A DNA stretch of 64,000 nucleotides from Sphingobacterium sp. B16(2022) (GTDB lineage: Bacteria > Bacteroidota > Bacteroidia > Sphingobacteriales > Sphingobacteriaceae): NCBI RefSeq assembly GCF_012030425.1, contig NZ_JAAUVN010000002.1, positions 620,001-684,000 on the forward strand, read 5' to 3'. Within the stretch, counting starts at the first letter, position 1. Each line of letters opens with the position of its first letter. The position numbers and the translations under genes are program-made. This document shows, one piece after another, positions 34,914-42,687 of this stretch. Under the pieces are notes generated by a model. The model was not told the DNA's origin. It saw nothing but the letters and a program-made list of their open reading frames with translations, and did not search any database.

Positions 34914-34932
34914 ATCAGTAATAAAATATTAC
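34914..34932. promoter_or_regulatory. Palindrome upstream of HMA-AraC gene 1
   Basis: GTAATA-AAA-TATTAC is a perfect inverted repeat (34918-34932), preceded by ATC. Read from 34914, ATCAGTAA then ATATTAC recalls the element of copies A and B (minus strand ATCAGTAAATATTAC) with 4 extra bases. It could act on the regulator gene or on the divergent gene at 35084. Support is modest. Confidence 0.45.
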
Positions 34933-35083
34933 GTTATTTCTTGTTTATTTTATGAAATTTTAAGAATCATGAAAATAATCGACAAATTTATTAGCATTAA
35001 AAATTACAAACTAAACAAGTAAAAGCAGCAATAATTTACGATCAATCATGCAGATTTTTGTATGAAGTAAAAACGCAAAAAAA

Positions 35084-35350
35084 ATGAAAAATAGACAAAA
35101 TACGGAAGATCAAATTTTAAATGTGCTTAAAGATTATGAATCAGGAAAAAGTGGTTCGGAGCTGTTTGCTAAATATGGTGTATCAGGGACAAATATTTTT
35201 GAACTGAAGAAAAAATATAAGGACTTAGGGACAGATATCTTGAAAGAGTTTATAGATCTACATGACGAAAATTATAGGTTGAAAACGATGTATGCTGATT
35301 TAAGTTTGCAATATCGTAAACTGAAAGATGTATTAAAAGAGGATTTCTAA
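35084..35350 (+). CDS. Diverged IS3-type OrfA-like protein
   Basis: Protein of 88 aa that follows the OrfA (helix-turn-helix) protein of IS3 elements: EDQILNVLKDYESGKSGSEL (8-27), an HTH with KYGVSGTNIFELKKKY, and a leucine-zipper-like end ENYRLKTMYADLSLQYRKLK (64-83). Yet the usual TFYNWKKKY is altered, and no OrfB integrase follows: the frame after the stop is only 44 codons and overlaps a terminator. No terminal inverted repeats were found. It is either a remnant of an IS or a HTH protein taken over by the cell. It lies between the HMA-AraC gene and an HMA chaperone gene. Confidence 0.7.
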   Translation: MKNRQNTEDQILNVLKDYESGKSGSELFAKYGVSGTNIFELKKKYKDLGTDILKEFIDLHDENYRLKTMYADLSLQYRKLKDVLKEDF

Positions 35351-35449
35351 ATGAAATATCCGATAAGTAGTATCTGTCGGGAAAAAGTGTTCAATAAAGT
35401 AGGTGTAAACAGGGTGTTATTATTAATCAGCTATAATCTAAACATAATT

Positions 35450-35485
35450 TCAGGGATACTTTATTGTGTTTTAAGGTATCCCTGA
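35450..35485. terminator. Hairpin terminator between 35350 and 35499
   Basis: Stem 35450-35463 with 35472-35485 (one wobble). It separates the plus-strand OrfA-like gene from the convergent minus-strand HMA gene and can serve both. Confidence 0.75.
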
Positions 35486-35498
35486 GATTTAAAATCTT

Positions 35499-35744
35499 TT
35501 AATTGCCACAACAACCTGTTGCGCAATTTGAGTCTTGTGTGATGTTATCAGCGACTTTATAACCCGCTTTTTCAATCGTTTCAATTACCTCCTTTTTTTC
35601 ATTGTCATCTTCATAGTTGATGAACAACTTGCCACTTTCAATTTTTTCGATTGTAATGCCTGCGATACCTTGCACAGCACTGTTCACTCTTGTTTGGCAA
35701 TGAGCACTCTGCATGTCTGGTATACTCAATTCTATTTTTTTCAT
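35499..35744 (-). CDS. HMA-domain protein with S-x-H-C loop
   Basis: Small protein of 81 aa with an HMA fold. In the metal loop MQSAHC (11-16) the first cysteine of the normal MxCxxC is replaced by Ser13 and only Cys16 remains. A Cys-rich tail, NCATGCCGN, adds three cysteines that could complete the site. The first HMA domain of the copper ATPase in the next operon has the same replacement (DSEHC), which suggests that the two are a matched donor and acceptor. Expression is likely set by the shared element at 35817-35829. Confidence 0.8.
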   Translation of the reverse strand: MKKIELSIPDMQSAHCQTRVNSAVQGIAGITIEKIESGKLFINYEDDNEKKEVIETIEKAGYKVADNITQDSNCATGCCGN

Positions 35745-35765
35745 TTTTAACTAATTTTGATATAG

Positions 35766-35833
35766 CAAATTACCGGATAGTTATTGAATCCTATATTACA
35801 CTTTTTCCTATTTGATTTGCGATATTTACTGAT
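35766..35833 (-). promoter_or_regulatory. Shared metal-regulon promoter, copy B
   Basis: -7-like box CAAATTAC on plus (35766-35773), element TTGCGATATTTAC (35817-35829) 43 nt upstream. Flanks CTATTTGATTTG (35808-35819) and ATATTTACTGAT (35822-35833) repeat copy A. CACTTT (35799-35804) stands 12 nt from the element, as in copy D. Confidence 0.7.
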
Positions 35834-35899
35834 GGAATGGTGTATTGTGTCGAAGTCGAGACTGTTCTCTGTAATTGATGAAGGTGGTTCAATAGAAAA

Positions 35900-35924
35900 G
35901 GCGGCCCTTAATGATGGAACCGCC
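35900..35924 (-). terminator. Terminator of HMBD lipoprotein/CopA operon
   Basis: GGCGG (35900-35904) pairs with CCGCC (35920-35924), with CC/GG inside and a T-rich stretch on minus (plus AATAGAAAA). It lies about 40 nt after the lipoprotein stop at 35966. Confidence 0.55.
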
Positions 35925-35965
35925 GATTTAAATATTGTGCTTTTTATTTAAAGTCGAAATTATAG

Positions 35966-36346
35966 TTACTGTTTTTTTGCAATAGGTGTGTAGCCGGGAA
36001 GATTCGTTACTCTTATCGTATCGATCCCTTCCAAAGACCATGTAATAGGAAGCATGGTCATATAGCCGCATTTCGGACATTGGTCTCCTTCTATACCGAT
36101 CATCTCCTTATGTGATGGACAACCTGTAATAAAATTACCATTTTTATCAAGTGCGTGACCGAGTTCATTTTCGTACTTGTTTACTCTTTTTGTTGCCCCA
36201 TTATTCTGAGCAACTTCCGTATGATTGGGAGTATCTCCATCTTGATGATCATGTCCTTTTTTTGCACTTGTGTTATCGCTGGCACAAGCTGATAAAAATG
36301 CAATTGCCAAGGTCAGTATCGCTATTATAAATTTGTTTATTTTCAT
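35966..36346 (-). CDS. HMBD-type metal-binding lipoprotein
   Basis: Protein of 126 aa with a signal peptide and lipobox LSAC near residue 21, so it is anchored in a membrane facing the periplasm. A His/Asp stretch (GHDHQDGDTPNH, about 31-42) and the Cys-containing segment GCPSHKEMIGIEGDQCPKCGYM (about 74-95) can bind metal; the latter looks like an HMBD site in relaxed form. It follows the copper ATPase gene by 43 nt and is transcribed with it. A role in binding copper released by the ATPase is likely but inferred. Confidence 0.8.
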   Translation of the reverse strand: MKINKFIIAILTLAIAFLSACASDNTSAKKGHDHQDGDTPNHTEVAQNNGATKRVNKYENELGHALDKNGNFITGCPSHKEMIGIEGDQCPKCGYMTMLPITWSLEGIDTIRVTNLPGYTPIAKKQ

Positions 36347-36389
36347 ATTGTTACGATTAATAGTTTATCATCTTCTAGCTCTTATTGGG

Positions 36390-38804
36390 TTATTTTTTCC
36401 ATTTTAACCGCAAGCTATTGCTTACCACACTTACACTGCTTAGGGCCATTGCTGCTCCAGCAAACATGGGATTGAGCAAGAAACCATTGATCGGAAAAAG
36501 AATTCCTGCAGCAATGGGAATGCCGATAAGATTATAGATAAATGCCCAGAACAGGTTTTGCTTAATTGTTGCTACAGTCTGTTTCGAAAGACGTATAGCC
36601 TGTGAGATTTTTGACAAGTCGGATGAAATAATAGTCATTTTGGCGACATCCATTGCTATATCACTTCCCTTACCCATGGCAATACTGACATCTGCCGTAG
36701 CTAGTGCGGTACTGTCATTAATACCATCGCCTACCATTGCTACTGTTTTACCTTCTTGTTGTAGTTTTTTTACAAAATCAGCTTTATGTTGCGGTAGTAC
36801 TTCGGCCTTGTAGTTCGCTATACCGGTCTGCTGTGCGATGGCTTTTGCGGTTGCTTCATTATCTCCTGTGAGCATATACAATTCGATACCCATCCGTTGC
36901 AATTGTTTAATAGCTGCAATAGAGGTTTCTTTAATTTTATCTGAGATTGCTAACACTGCCAATGCTTGTGTACTATCTGCAAACCAGATGACCGTTTTAG
37001 ATTGTTCACTCCATTTATCGGCCTGAAGCCGCAGTTCATCTGCAATTATGATGTTGTTTTCAAGGAGTAATTTTCTATTACCTGCCCAATAATTTTCATT
37101 ATTGTAACCTGCTTTTGCACCTTTGCCTGTTATACTTTCAAATGTGCTTAGTGAAACGGGAGCTGTACCTGCCATATGTTTAACGACTGCTTCAGCTAAA
37201 GGGTGTTCAGACTGTTTTTCTAAACTGAATAAAATCTGCTTTACTGTTTCATCCTCATTTAACCATTTGATACCGGTAACCTGTGGTTTTCCTTCAGTGA
37301 TGGTTCCAGTTTTATCTAAAACAATCGCATTTACTTTTTTTGCTAATTCAAGACTTTCAGCATCTTTAATCAAAATTCCATTTTCTGCTCCCTTACCAAC
37401 ACCGACCATAATTGCGGTAGGTGTAGCTAATCCCAAAGCACATGGACATGCAATCACTAATACTGTTACTGCAGCCAGAAGACCCTGTACTAAACCGCTT
37501 TCTCCACCTAATACAATCCATAACACAAAAGTGATAAGCGCAATGCCAATAACTACGGGAACGAAGATACCTGCGATTTTATCGACAAGTTTTTGTACAG
37601 GAGCTTTGCTTCCTTGTGCATCCTGAACCATTCTGATGATTTGAGCAAGCATTGTTTCCTTACCAACTTTGACCGCGGTAAATTGGAAACTTCCCTTCTG
37701 ATTGATGGTTCCTGCAAATACTTTCTCATTTTCGATTTTCAACACAGGAACAGGTTCTCCACTTAGCATGCTTTCATCCACATACGAATTACCTGATTTT
37801 ACTATACCGTCTACAGCAATTTTTTCTCCCGGCTTTACTAATATAACATCGCCTGCATTTACATCTTCAATTGCTGTTTGTTTCTCAGTACCGTCAGATT
37901 GTATCACCATCACTGTTTTAGGTTGTAATCCCATCAGTTTTTTTATAGCCGACGAGGTGTTTCCTTTCGCTTTTTCTTCAAGTAGTTTTCCTAAGAGAAT
38001 AAATGCGATGACCACGGCAGCAGCTTCAAAGTAAACGTGTGCGTGTAATCCTCTTGCATGCCAGAAGTCGGGTGCAATCATATTGAATACACTGAATATA
38101 TAGGCTATACCTGTGCTTAAGGCTACTAGGGTGTCCATATTGGCCGAACGGTGTTTTGCTTGTTTCCATGCATTGATATAAAAATCTTTACCTAACCATA
38201 GGACAACTGGTGTGGCAAAAAACCACATGATTTCATTGCCATAGGGCATATCCATAAAAAACATACCGATAGTCACTACAGGAAGTGAAAGTAGGATCGC
38301 CCAAATGGTTTTATTTTTTAGTGTACGGAATTTCTTTTCATGTATTGCCTCTAACGTCTCCTGTTCTTTGGCTTCGTCTTCAATGAGTAAATCGAATCCG
38401 ATGGACTGCACTGCTTTTTGGAGCGCTAATGGGTTGGTCATATTGGGAAGATACTCTACGGATAGTCTTGCTGTAGCAAAATTGACAGCTGCATTGACGA
38501 CGCCGTCAGCATATTTAACACCGCTTTCTGCACTGATGGCACAAGACGCACAGGTCATATTAAGGACAGGAAAGGATTGTTTTACAGTAGTAACGCCATA
38601 ACCTAAATCCTGGATGGCTTTAACAGCCGCCGTCACGGTATCGGTATCATTGACCGTTATCGTTGCACGTCGATTGTTTAGCTCTACTTTGTGGCTTTCA
38701 ATACCTTTGACCTGTGCTAATCCTTTATCTATAATCAAAGCACAATGTTCGCTGTCTACATCTTCTAAAGGAAGGAATATTGGTTGCCTATTATTCGTTG
38801 CCAT
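36390..38804 (-). CDS. copA: CopA-type copper-exporting P1B ATPase
   Basis: P-type ATPase of 804 aa. Two N-terminal HMA domains: the first has a changed loop DSEHC (Ser18, Cys21), the second a normal MTCASC (Cys85, Cys88). Then 8 membrane helices, SGEP phosphatase loop (348-351), CPC in helix 6 (Cys453-Cys455), phosphorylated DKTGT (Asp497), SEHPL nucleotide site (His534) and GDGIND near 690. CPC plus the HMA domains indicate Cu(I)/Ag(I) export from the cytoplasm. It is the first gene of an operon with the HMBD lipoprotein. Upstream is the shared element (copy D), and the HMA-AraC gene 2 ends 86 nt before its start. Confidence 0.95.
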   Translation of the reverse strand: MATNNRQPIFLPLEDVDSEHCALIIDKGLAQVKGIESHKVELNNRRATITVNDTDTVTAAVKAIQDLGYGVTTVKQSFPVLNMTCASCAISAESGVKYADGVVNAAVNFATARLSVEYLPNMTNPLALQKAVQSIGFDLLIEDEAKEQETLEAIHEKKFRTLKNKTIWAILLSLPVVTIGMFFMDMPYGNEIMWFFATPVVLWLGKDFYINAWKQAKHRSANMDTLVALSTGIAYIFSVFNMIAPDFWHARGLHAHVYFEAAAVVIAFILLGKLLEEKAKGNTSSAIKKLMGLQPKTVMVIQSDGTEKQTAIEDVNAGDVILVKPGEKIAVDGIVKSGNSYVDESMLSGEPVPVLKIENEKVFAGTINQKGSFQFTAVKVGKETMLAQIIRMVQDAQGSKAPVQKLVDKIAGIFVPVVIGIALITFVLWIVLGGESGLVQGLLAAVTVLVIACPCALGLATPTAIMVGVGKGAENGILIKDAESLELAKKVNAIVLDKTGTITEGKPQVTGIKWLNEDETVKQILFSLEKQSEHPLAEAVVKHMAGTAPVSLSTFESITGKGAKAGYNNENYWAGNRKLLLENNIIIADELRLQADKWSEQSKTVIWFADSTQALAVLAISDKIKETSIAAIKQLQRMGIELYMLTGDNEATAKAIAQQTGIANYKAEVLPQHKADFVKKLQQEGKTVAMVGDGINDSTALATADVSIAMGKGSDIAMDVAKMTIISSDLSKISQAIRLSKQTVATIKQNLFWAFIYNLIGIPIAAGILFPINGFLLNPMFAGAAMALSSVSVVSNSLRLKWKK

Positions 38805-38829
38805 ATTTTGTATCTTTTATTTTATGATA

Positions 38830-38893
38830 CAAAGTTGAGAACAATTAAGGTTTTGGGTATTGCACTTTAATGGAAAAGAGTTGTAAGATTTAC
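38830..38893 (-). promoter_or_regulatory. Shared metal-regulon promoter, copy D
   Basis: -7-like box CAACTTTG on minus (38837-38830), one mismatch from TAnnTTTG, and TTGTAAGATTTAC (38881-38893) 43 nt upstream. CACTTT (38863-38868) is 12 nt from the element, as in copy B. The element overlaps the last codons of the HMA-AraC gene 2. Confidence 0.65.
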
Positions 38894-39453
38894 ACCTCGT
38901 CCAACGGTGTTCTTTTGTCTTCTTTGATCTGCTTGAACTGACTTGGTGTAAGCCCTGTTACTTTTTTGAACTGGTTGCTTAAGTATGCAACACTGGAATA
39001 GTTAAGGCTGTCAGCAATTTCGCTTAAAGACAATTCGTCGTATCCTAACAGTTCTTTGACTTTTTCAATCTTTTGGGCAATAAAGTATTTTTCGATCGTC
39101 GTGCTTTCAACTTCTGAGAATAGGTTTGAAAGATAATTATAATCATGTTGTAACTTATTGCTCAAAATATCGGATAGGTTATTTTTTGTTTCACTGTCTT
39201 GGTAATGTACCAACTCAATAATAACGTTTTTGATACCCTCAATGATTTGACTTTTTTTATCGTCAATGACTTCAAATCCTCTTGCTAATAGATTTTCATT
39301 CAGCATTTTAATTTGATCGTCCGATAATTCTTGCTTCAAAGCCACTTTTCCAAGGGTCACATTTTCTGTCTGAATGTCAAGTTTTTTTAATTCACTCTGT
39401 ACCACCATGATACAGCGGTCGCATACCATGTTTTTTATATATAGTGTTGCCAT
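38890..39453 (-). CDS. HMA-AraC metal-responsive regulator, copy 2
   Basis: Paralogue of the regulator at 34275 (187 aa). An HMA-like domain with NMVCDRC (Cys9, Cys12) occupies residues 1-60 and an AraC DNA-binding domain about 100-180, with ELSLSEIADSLNYSSVAYLS and the FKKVTGLTPSQFK recognition unit. The linker includes a helix-rich segment IEGIKNVIIELVHYQ. It is transcribed toward copA and ends 86 nt before it, and the shared operator overlaps its end. It is the best candidate for the activator of copA, responding to Cu(I). Confidence 0.87.
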   Translation of the reverse strand: MATLYIKNMVCDRCIMVVQSELKKLDIQTENVTLGKVALKQELSDDQIKMLNENLLARGFEVIDDKKSQIIEGIKNVIIELVHYQDSETKNNLSDILSNKLQHDYNYLSNLFSEVESTTIEKYFIAQKIEKVKELLGYDELSLSEIADSLNYSSVAYLSNQFKKVTGLTPSQFKQIKEDKRTPLDEV

Positions 39454-39695
39454 ATCTTTTCTTTATATGCTAAAATAATGTATGAAATCGAACAGGTAAA
39501 TGTACAATTAATATTTATAGGTCATCAATTTTTTAAAAATTTGACGCTATTCCTAATTGCATATGCTTGTTGTTTATAAAGGATTAATGGGTATCATACT
39601 GCGACCCCTAATCGACATATGCATTGTTCGTTAAACTTCCTCTTTGATAAGAATCGGTTAGGGGTATTCTGTCTTTCTAGGATAAGTTTTTAGAG

Positions 39696-40484
39696 TTAGA
39701 GGAAGGTTTGCCGATATTTCTGAGGGCTGATTCCTATTAATTCTTTGAATAGGTTTGAAAAAGTCGGAATACTGTCGTAACCGATTCTGTAAACAATTTC
39801 ACTAATATGCAGTGATTGATCTTCTAATAATTCTAATGCGAGCTGCATACGGCTTAATTTTATAAACTGAAAAATGGTTATATCTGTTTCTTTTTTAAAT
39901 TGTCTTGACAATGTCCGCTCGGGAATATTTACGTGTTTGGATAAGGATGTTATTGTAATCTGTTCACTGATTGATTGCGTAATATATTCAACAACTTTTA
40001 GGAGTGACTCGGATTTTGGTGGTTGTGCATGAAGTTTTAGGGGGCTGACTAATATATATGATAACATTTTTTTTAAAGACGCTAACCCAACTTCTTTCAT
40101 TTCTTTATCGGACCAATGTTGAACGCCAAAGGCTAGAAGATTATCAAGTAAGTTTGATGGAGAGAAAATAGCGATATTTCCCCAATGTGCAATAGGGTAG
40201 TGTTCCTTATTCAAATCAAGAAAGATCGTCTTGAGTTTTAAATTGGGCGATCTTGATATTAATTTATGTTTGATATGTGCGTCAACATAAGCGTAGTGGC
40301 GGGCAGGGATACAAAAACTTCCCTTTTCCGAGTAGAGATATACGGCGCTCATTTCGGGGGAGATCAGCTGTGCTTTTTCATGATCATGTATCTCGGTATT
40401 AAATTGACCAAAATACCGGATCTCAATATTTCCATCTTCAATAACTTTTGTACAATCTAGTGTTGATATATAAGCTTTTGGCAT
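39696..40484 (-). CDS. AraC family regulator with cupin-type N-terminus
   Basis: Regulator of 262 aa. The N-terminal half (about 10-110) has a cupin-like pattern (SEKGSFCIPARHYAYVDAHI, then KHKLISRSPN). The C-terminal half is the AraC double HTH (ITSLSKHVNIPERTLSRQFK and SEIVYRIGYDSIPTFSNLFK ending PQKYR). The nearby leuA is divergent, with starts only 76 nt apart, so the two may share control. A -7 box TATATTTG on minus is at 40517-40510, with the start of transcription near 40503. The ligand is unknown. Confidence 0.88.
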   Translation of the reverse strand: MPKAYISTLDCTKVIEDGNIEIRYFGQFNTEIHDHEKAQLISPEMSAVYLYSEKGSFCIPARHYAYVDAHIKHKLISRSPNLKLKTIFLDLNKEHYPIAHWGNIAIFSPSNLLDNLLAFGVQHWSDKEMKEVGLASLKKMLSYILVSPLKLHAQPPKSESLLKVVEYITQSISEQITITSLSKHVNIPERTLSRQFKKETDITIFQFIKLSRMQLALELLEDQSLHISEIVYRIGYDSIPTFSNLFKELIGISPQKYRQTFL

Positions 40485-40536
40485 AATTAGATAAGTATTG
40501 CTCTATTTTCAAATATAACAAAATAAAATCTGTCTT

Positions 40537-40544
40537 TATTTTTG
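40537..40544 (+). promoter_or_regulatory. -7 box before leuA
   Basis: TATTTTTG is an exact -7 box and puts the transcript start near 40551, just before the ATG at 40560. This argues against a TTG start at 40542 and for a nearly leaderless leuA mRNA. Confidence 0.45.
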
Positions 40545-40559
40545 GGAAAAAGAAATAGG

Positions 40560-41714
40560 ATGAATAAGAAAAAAATAGATATTTTCGATACAACTCTTCG
40601 CGATGGCGAGCAGGGACCTGGGTGCTTGCTGACTCTTCAATCAAAACTGGAAATAGCCGAACAGCTTGAATTTCTCGGTGTTGATATTATAGAAGCCGGT
40701 TTCCCTGTGAGTTCTCCTGCCGATTTTAAAGCCGTACAGGAAGTTTCAAAATTAATTAAAAATGCTAAAGTGTGCGCATTGGCAAGAGCTCGTGAACTGG
40801 ATATTGACATTGCGGTTGATGCCCTCAAAAATGCAGTGTGCCCTCGTGTGCAACTTGGTATCGGGACTTCGGATATTCATATTAAAAATAAATTTAATAG
40901 TACCAGAGATGAAATTTTAGCCGTAGCATTTAAAATGGTGAGGTATGCGTCAAAAAAAATTGAAGAGGTGCAATTTTTTGCTGAGGATGCTGGTAGAGCT
41001 GATAATTTATTCTTAGCAAAAATGGTTGAAAATGTAATTGATGCGGGAGCAAAGGTTGTTAATTTACCAGATACAAATGGATTTTGCACACCATTTGAAT
41101 ATTATGAAAAGATAAAATTTGTGATTGACACTGTTCCGAATATTCATAAAGCTAAAATCTCTGTCCATTGCCATAATGATCTGGGAATGGCAACTGCAAA
41201 TACGATCGCAGGTCTGCTGGCTGGCGCTAGCCAAGCGGAAGGCACTGTAAATGGTGTTGGTGAAAGAGCTGGAAATGCCGCTTTGGAGGAAATCATTATG
41301 ACGCTTATGATCAAAGATCTGCCAGTGTATACGACTGTGAATCCGATCTATATTAGTAAGTTGAGTAAAATGGTCGAGAGGGCTATGTCGAATGATGTTC
41401 AGGCGAATAAGGCTATTGTTGGGAGAAATGCATTTGCGCATTCTTCGGGAATTCATCAAGATGGTGTACTGAAGGACAGAAGCAATTATGAAATAATCGA
41501 TCCTGCGATGATCGGTTTCGAGTTACCGGATCTTATACTGACAGCCCGAAGCGGTAGAGCTGCATTGAAAAATAGGATGCAAACGCTAGATATACAATTT
41601 GTAGAAAAGGAATTTGAGTTGTATTATGACTGTTTTTTGCGGTTAGCGGATACTAAATCTATTGTAACTGATGCTGATCTAGTGGATTTATGTCGTGATA
41701 TTAATAAGGGATAA
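40560..41714 (+). CDS. leuA: 2-isopropylmalate synthase (short LeuA)
   Basis: Enzyme of 384 aa of the HMGL-like family that condenses acetyl-CoA with 2-oxoisovalerate in leucine synthesis. The N-terminal DTTLRDGEQGPG (10-21) and the metal site HCHNDLGMATAN near 203-214 are conserved, as is GVGERAGN. The allosteric C-terminal domain is absent or minimal, as in many Bacteroidota LeuA proteins of about 390 aa. Homocitrate or citramalate synthase are possible alternatives. No leuB, leuC or leuD gene is near, so this copy is away from the usual leu operon. It is followed by a Crp/Fnr gene 159 nt downstream. Confidence 0.85.
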   Translation: MNKKKIDIFDTTLRDGEQGPGCLLTLQSKLEIAEQLEFLGVDIIEAGFPVSSPADFKAVQEVSKLIKNAKVCALARARELDIDIAVDALKNAVCPRVQLGIGTSDIHIKNKFNSTRDEILAVAFKMVRYASKKIEEVQFFAEDAGRADNLFLAKMVENVIDAGAKVVNLPDTNGFCTPFEYYEKIKFVIDTVPNIHKAKISVHCHNDLGMATANTIAGLLAGASQAEGTVNGVGERAGNAALEEIIMTLMIKDLPVYTTVNPIYISKLSKMVERAMSNDVQANKAIVGRNAFAHSSGIHQDGVLKDRSNYEIIDPAMIGFELPDLILTARSGRAALKNRMQTLDIQFVEKEFELYYDCFLRLADTKSIVTDADLVDLCRDINKG

Positions 41715-41764
41715 GCTGACGCATTGAATTTCCTGATTCTTCATAGCATATGATAGGATCATTT

Positions 41765-41809
41765 TTTAACATATGTAAAATTTATAATCAATGCTTTTGG
41801 TCAATTTTG
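41765..41809 (+). promoter_or_regulatory. Crp/Fnr-type promoter, site 1 (autoregulatory)
   Basis: Palindrome TTTAACATATGTAAA (41765-41779), 22-nt spacer, then -7-like CAATTTTG (41802-41809). Its centre is about 41 nt before the inferred transcript start, the class II Crp/Fnr activator position. It precedes the Crp/Fnr gene itself at 41874. Confidence 0.7.
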
Positions 41810-41873
41810 TACTCCGCATGATAGGTTGATTACAATAGATGTATAAAATTGAATTGATTATAAATGAGTAAGT

Positions 41874-42434
41874 ATGGATCTTAAGAAGATATTAGTGGAA
41901 ATTTATCCATTGCCTGAAGAATCGATTTCGAAGTTGCTGCTATTAATTCGAGAAGTTCATTTTCCAAAGGGGCATATTATTATTAAAGCTAATAAAATCG
42001 AAAAGTCGATATATTTTATCAAAAAGGGAATTGTTCGAGCTTATGCTGAGCATGAAGGTTTACAACGTACTTTTTGGTTCGGTGAGGAAGGTGAAACTAT
42101 TCTTTCCATGAAAAGCTATGCTGAAAATGAAAGGAGTTATGAATTTATAGAATTAATGGAACCTTGTCAACTTTATGAACTTGAGATAAAAGCAGTAAAA
42201 CATTTATTTAACGAAGATATTTACATTTCTAATTGGGGTCGAAAACTTGCTGAAAAGGAATTGATAAAAGTTGAAAATAAATTGATATCCCGGGAGATAC
42301 AATCTGCAAAAGAAAGGTATGAGTTGTTGGTGAGTAAAAATCCGAGTTTATTGCGTCGGATACAATTGAAATATTTGGCCTCTTACCTGGGGATAACGCA
42401 AGTTACGCTAAGTAGGATCAGAAAAAAAAGTTAG
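41874..42434 (+). CDS. Crp/Fnr family transcriptional regulator
   Basis: Regulator of 186 aa. A cyclic-nucleotide-binding-like beta barrel occupies about 20-120 (HFPKGHIIIKANKIEKSIYFI and KKGIVRAYAEHEGLQRTFWF). The DNA-binding domain at the end is shortened: QLKYLASYLGITQVTLSRIRKK (161-182) carries the recognition helix. No cysteine cluster for FeS binding is seen and the cAMP-contact residues are not clear, so the ligand is unknown. The identical palindrome stands before its own gene and before the next unit (42600), so it probably controls both. Confidence 0.85.
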   Translation: MDLKKILVEIYPLPEESISKLLLLIREVHFPKGHIIIKANKIEKSIYFIKKGIVRAYAEHEGLQRTFWFGEEGETILSMKSYAENERSYEFIELMEPCQLYELEIKAVKHLFNEDIYISNWGRKLAEKELIKVENKLISREIQSAKERYELLVSKNPSLLRRIQLKYLASYLGITQVTLSRIRKKS

Positions 42435-42494
42435 GGCAATATTATTATAACGCATTTAATAATGAACGTTTTATTTGCTGCAAGGAGTAATTAT

Positions 42495-42529
42495 AAAAGG
42501 GTTTTCATCCAATTGGCTGAAAACCTTTT
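42495..42529 (+). terminator. Terminator of Crp/Fnr gene
   Basis: AAAAGG (42495-42500) and TTTTCA (42502-42507) pair with TGAAAA (42518-42523) and CCTTTT (42524-42529), with one bulged G, followed by T-rich sequence. Confidence 0.7.
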
Positions 42530-42599
42530 TGTTATTTTAGTTCGGAGGTCTGGTACTGCTGGATTCATTAAGAAAGAACTTATTTGTATGTAGGTATTA

Positions 42600-42644
42600 T
42601 TTAACATATGTAAATTTTTATCTGTTTTTGATTTATCAATTTTA
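42600..42644 (+). promoter_or_regulatory. Crp/Fnr-type promoter, site 2
   Basis: The same 15-mer TTTAACATATGTAAA (42600-42614), the same 22-nt spacer, then CAATTTTA (42637-42644). Together with site 1 this defines a two-member regulon of the Crp/Fnr gene at 41874. It precedes the deoxyhypusine-synthase-like gene (start 42688). Confidence 0.7.
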
Positions 42645-42687
42645 CACCCATATTAAATATGATTTGCTAAATAAACAAAATTCAGAT

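Noticed and set aside
35351..35485. 44-codon frame directly after the OrfA-like gene as a possible OrfB start
   Set aside because: It has no integrase motif and its end is the arm of a terminator hairpin.
39495..39509. GTAAATGTACAA as an element before the second HMA-AraC gene
   Set aside because: One base shorter than the consensus and in the opposite orientation to the gene.
40542..40559. TTG start of leuA at 40542
   Set aside because: It lies within the -7 box at 40537-40544; the ATG at 40560 fits the family N-terminus.
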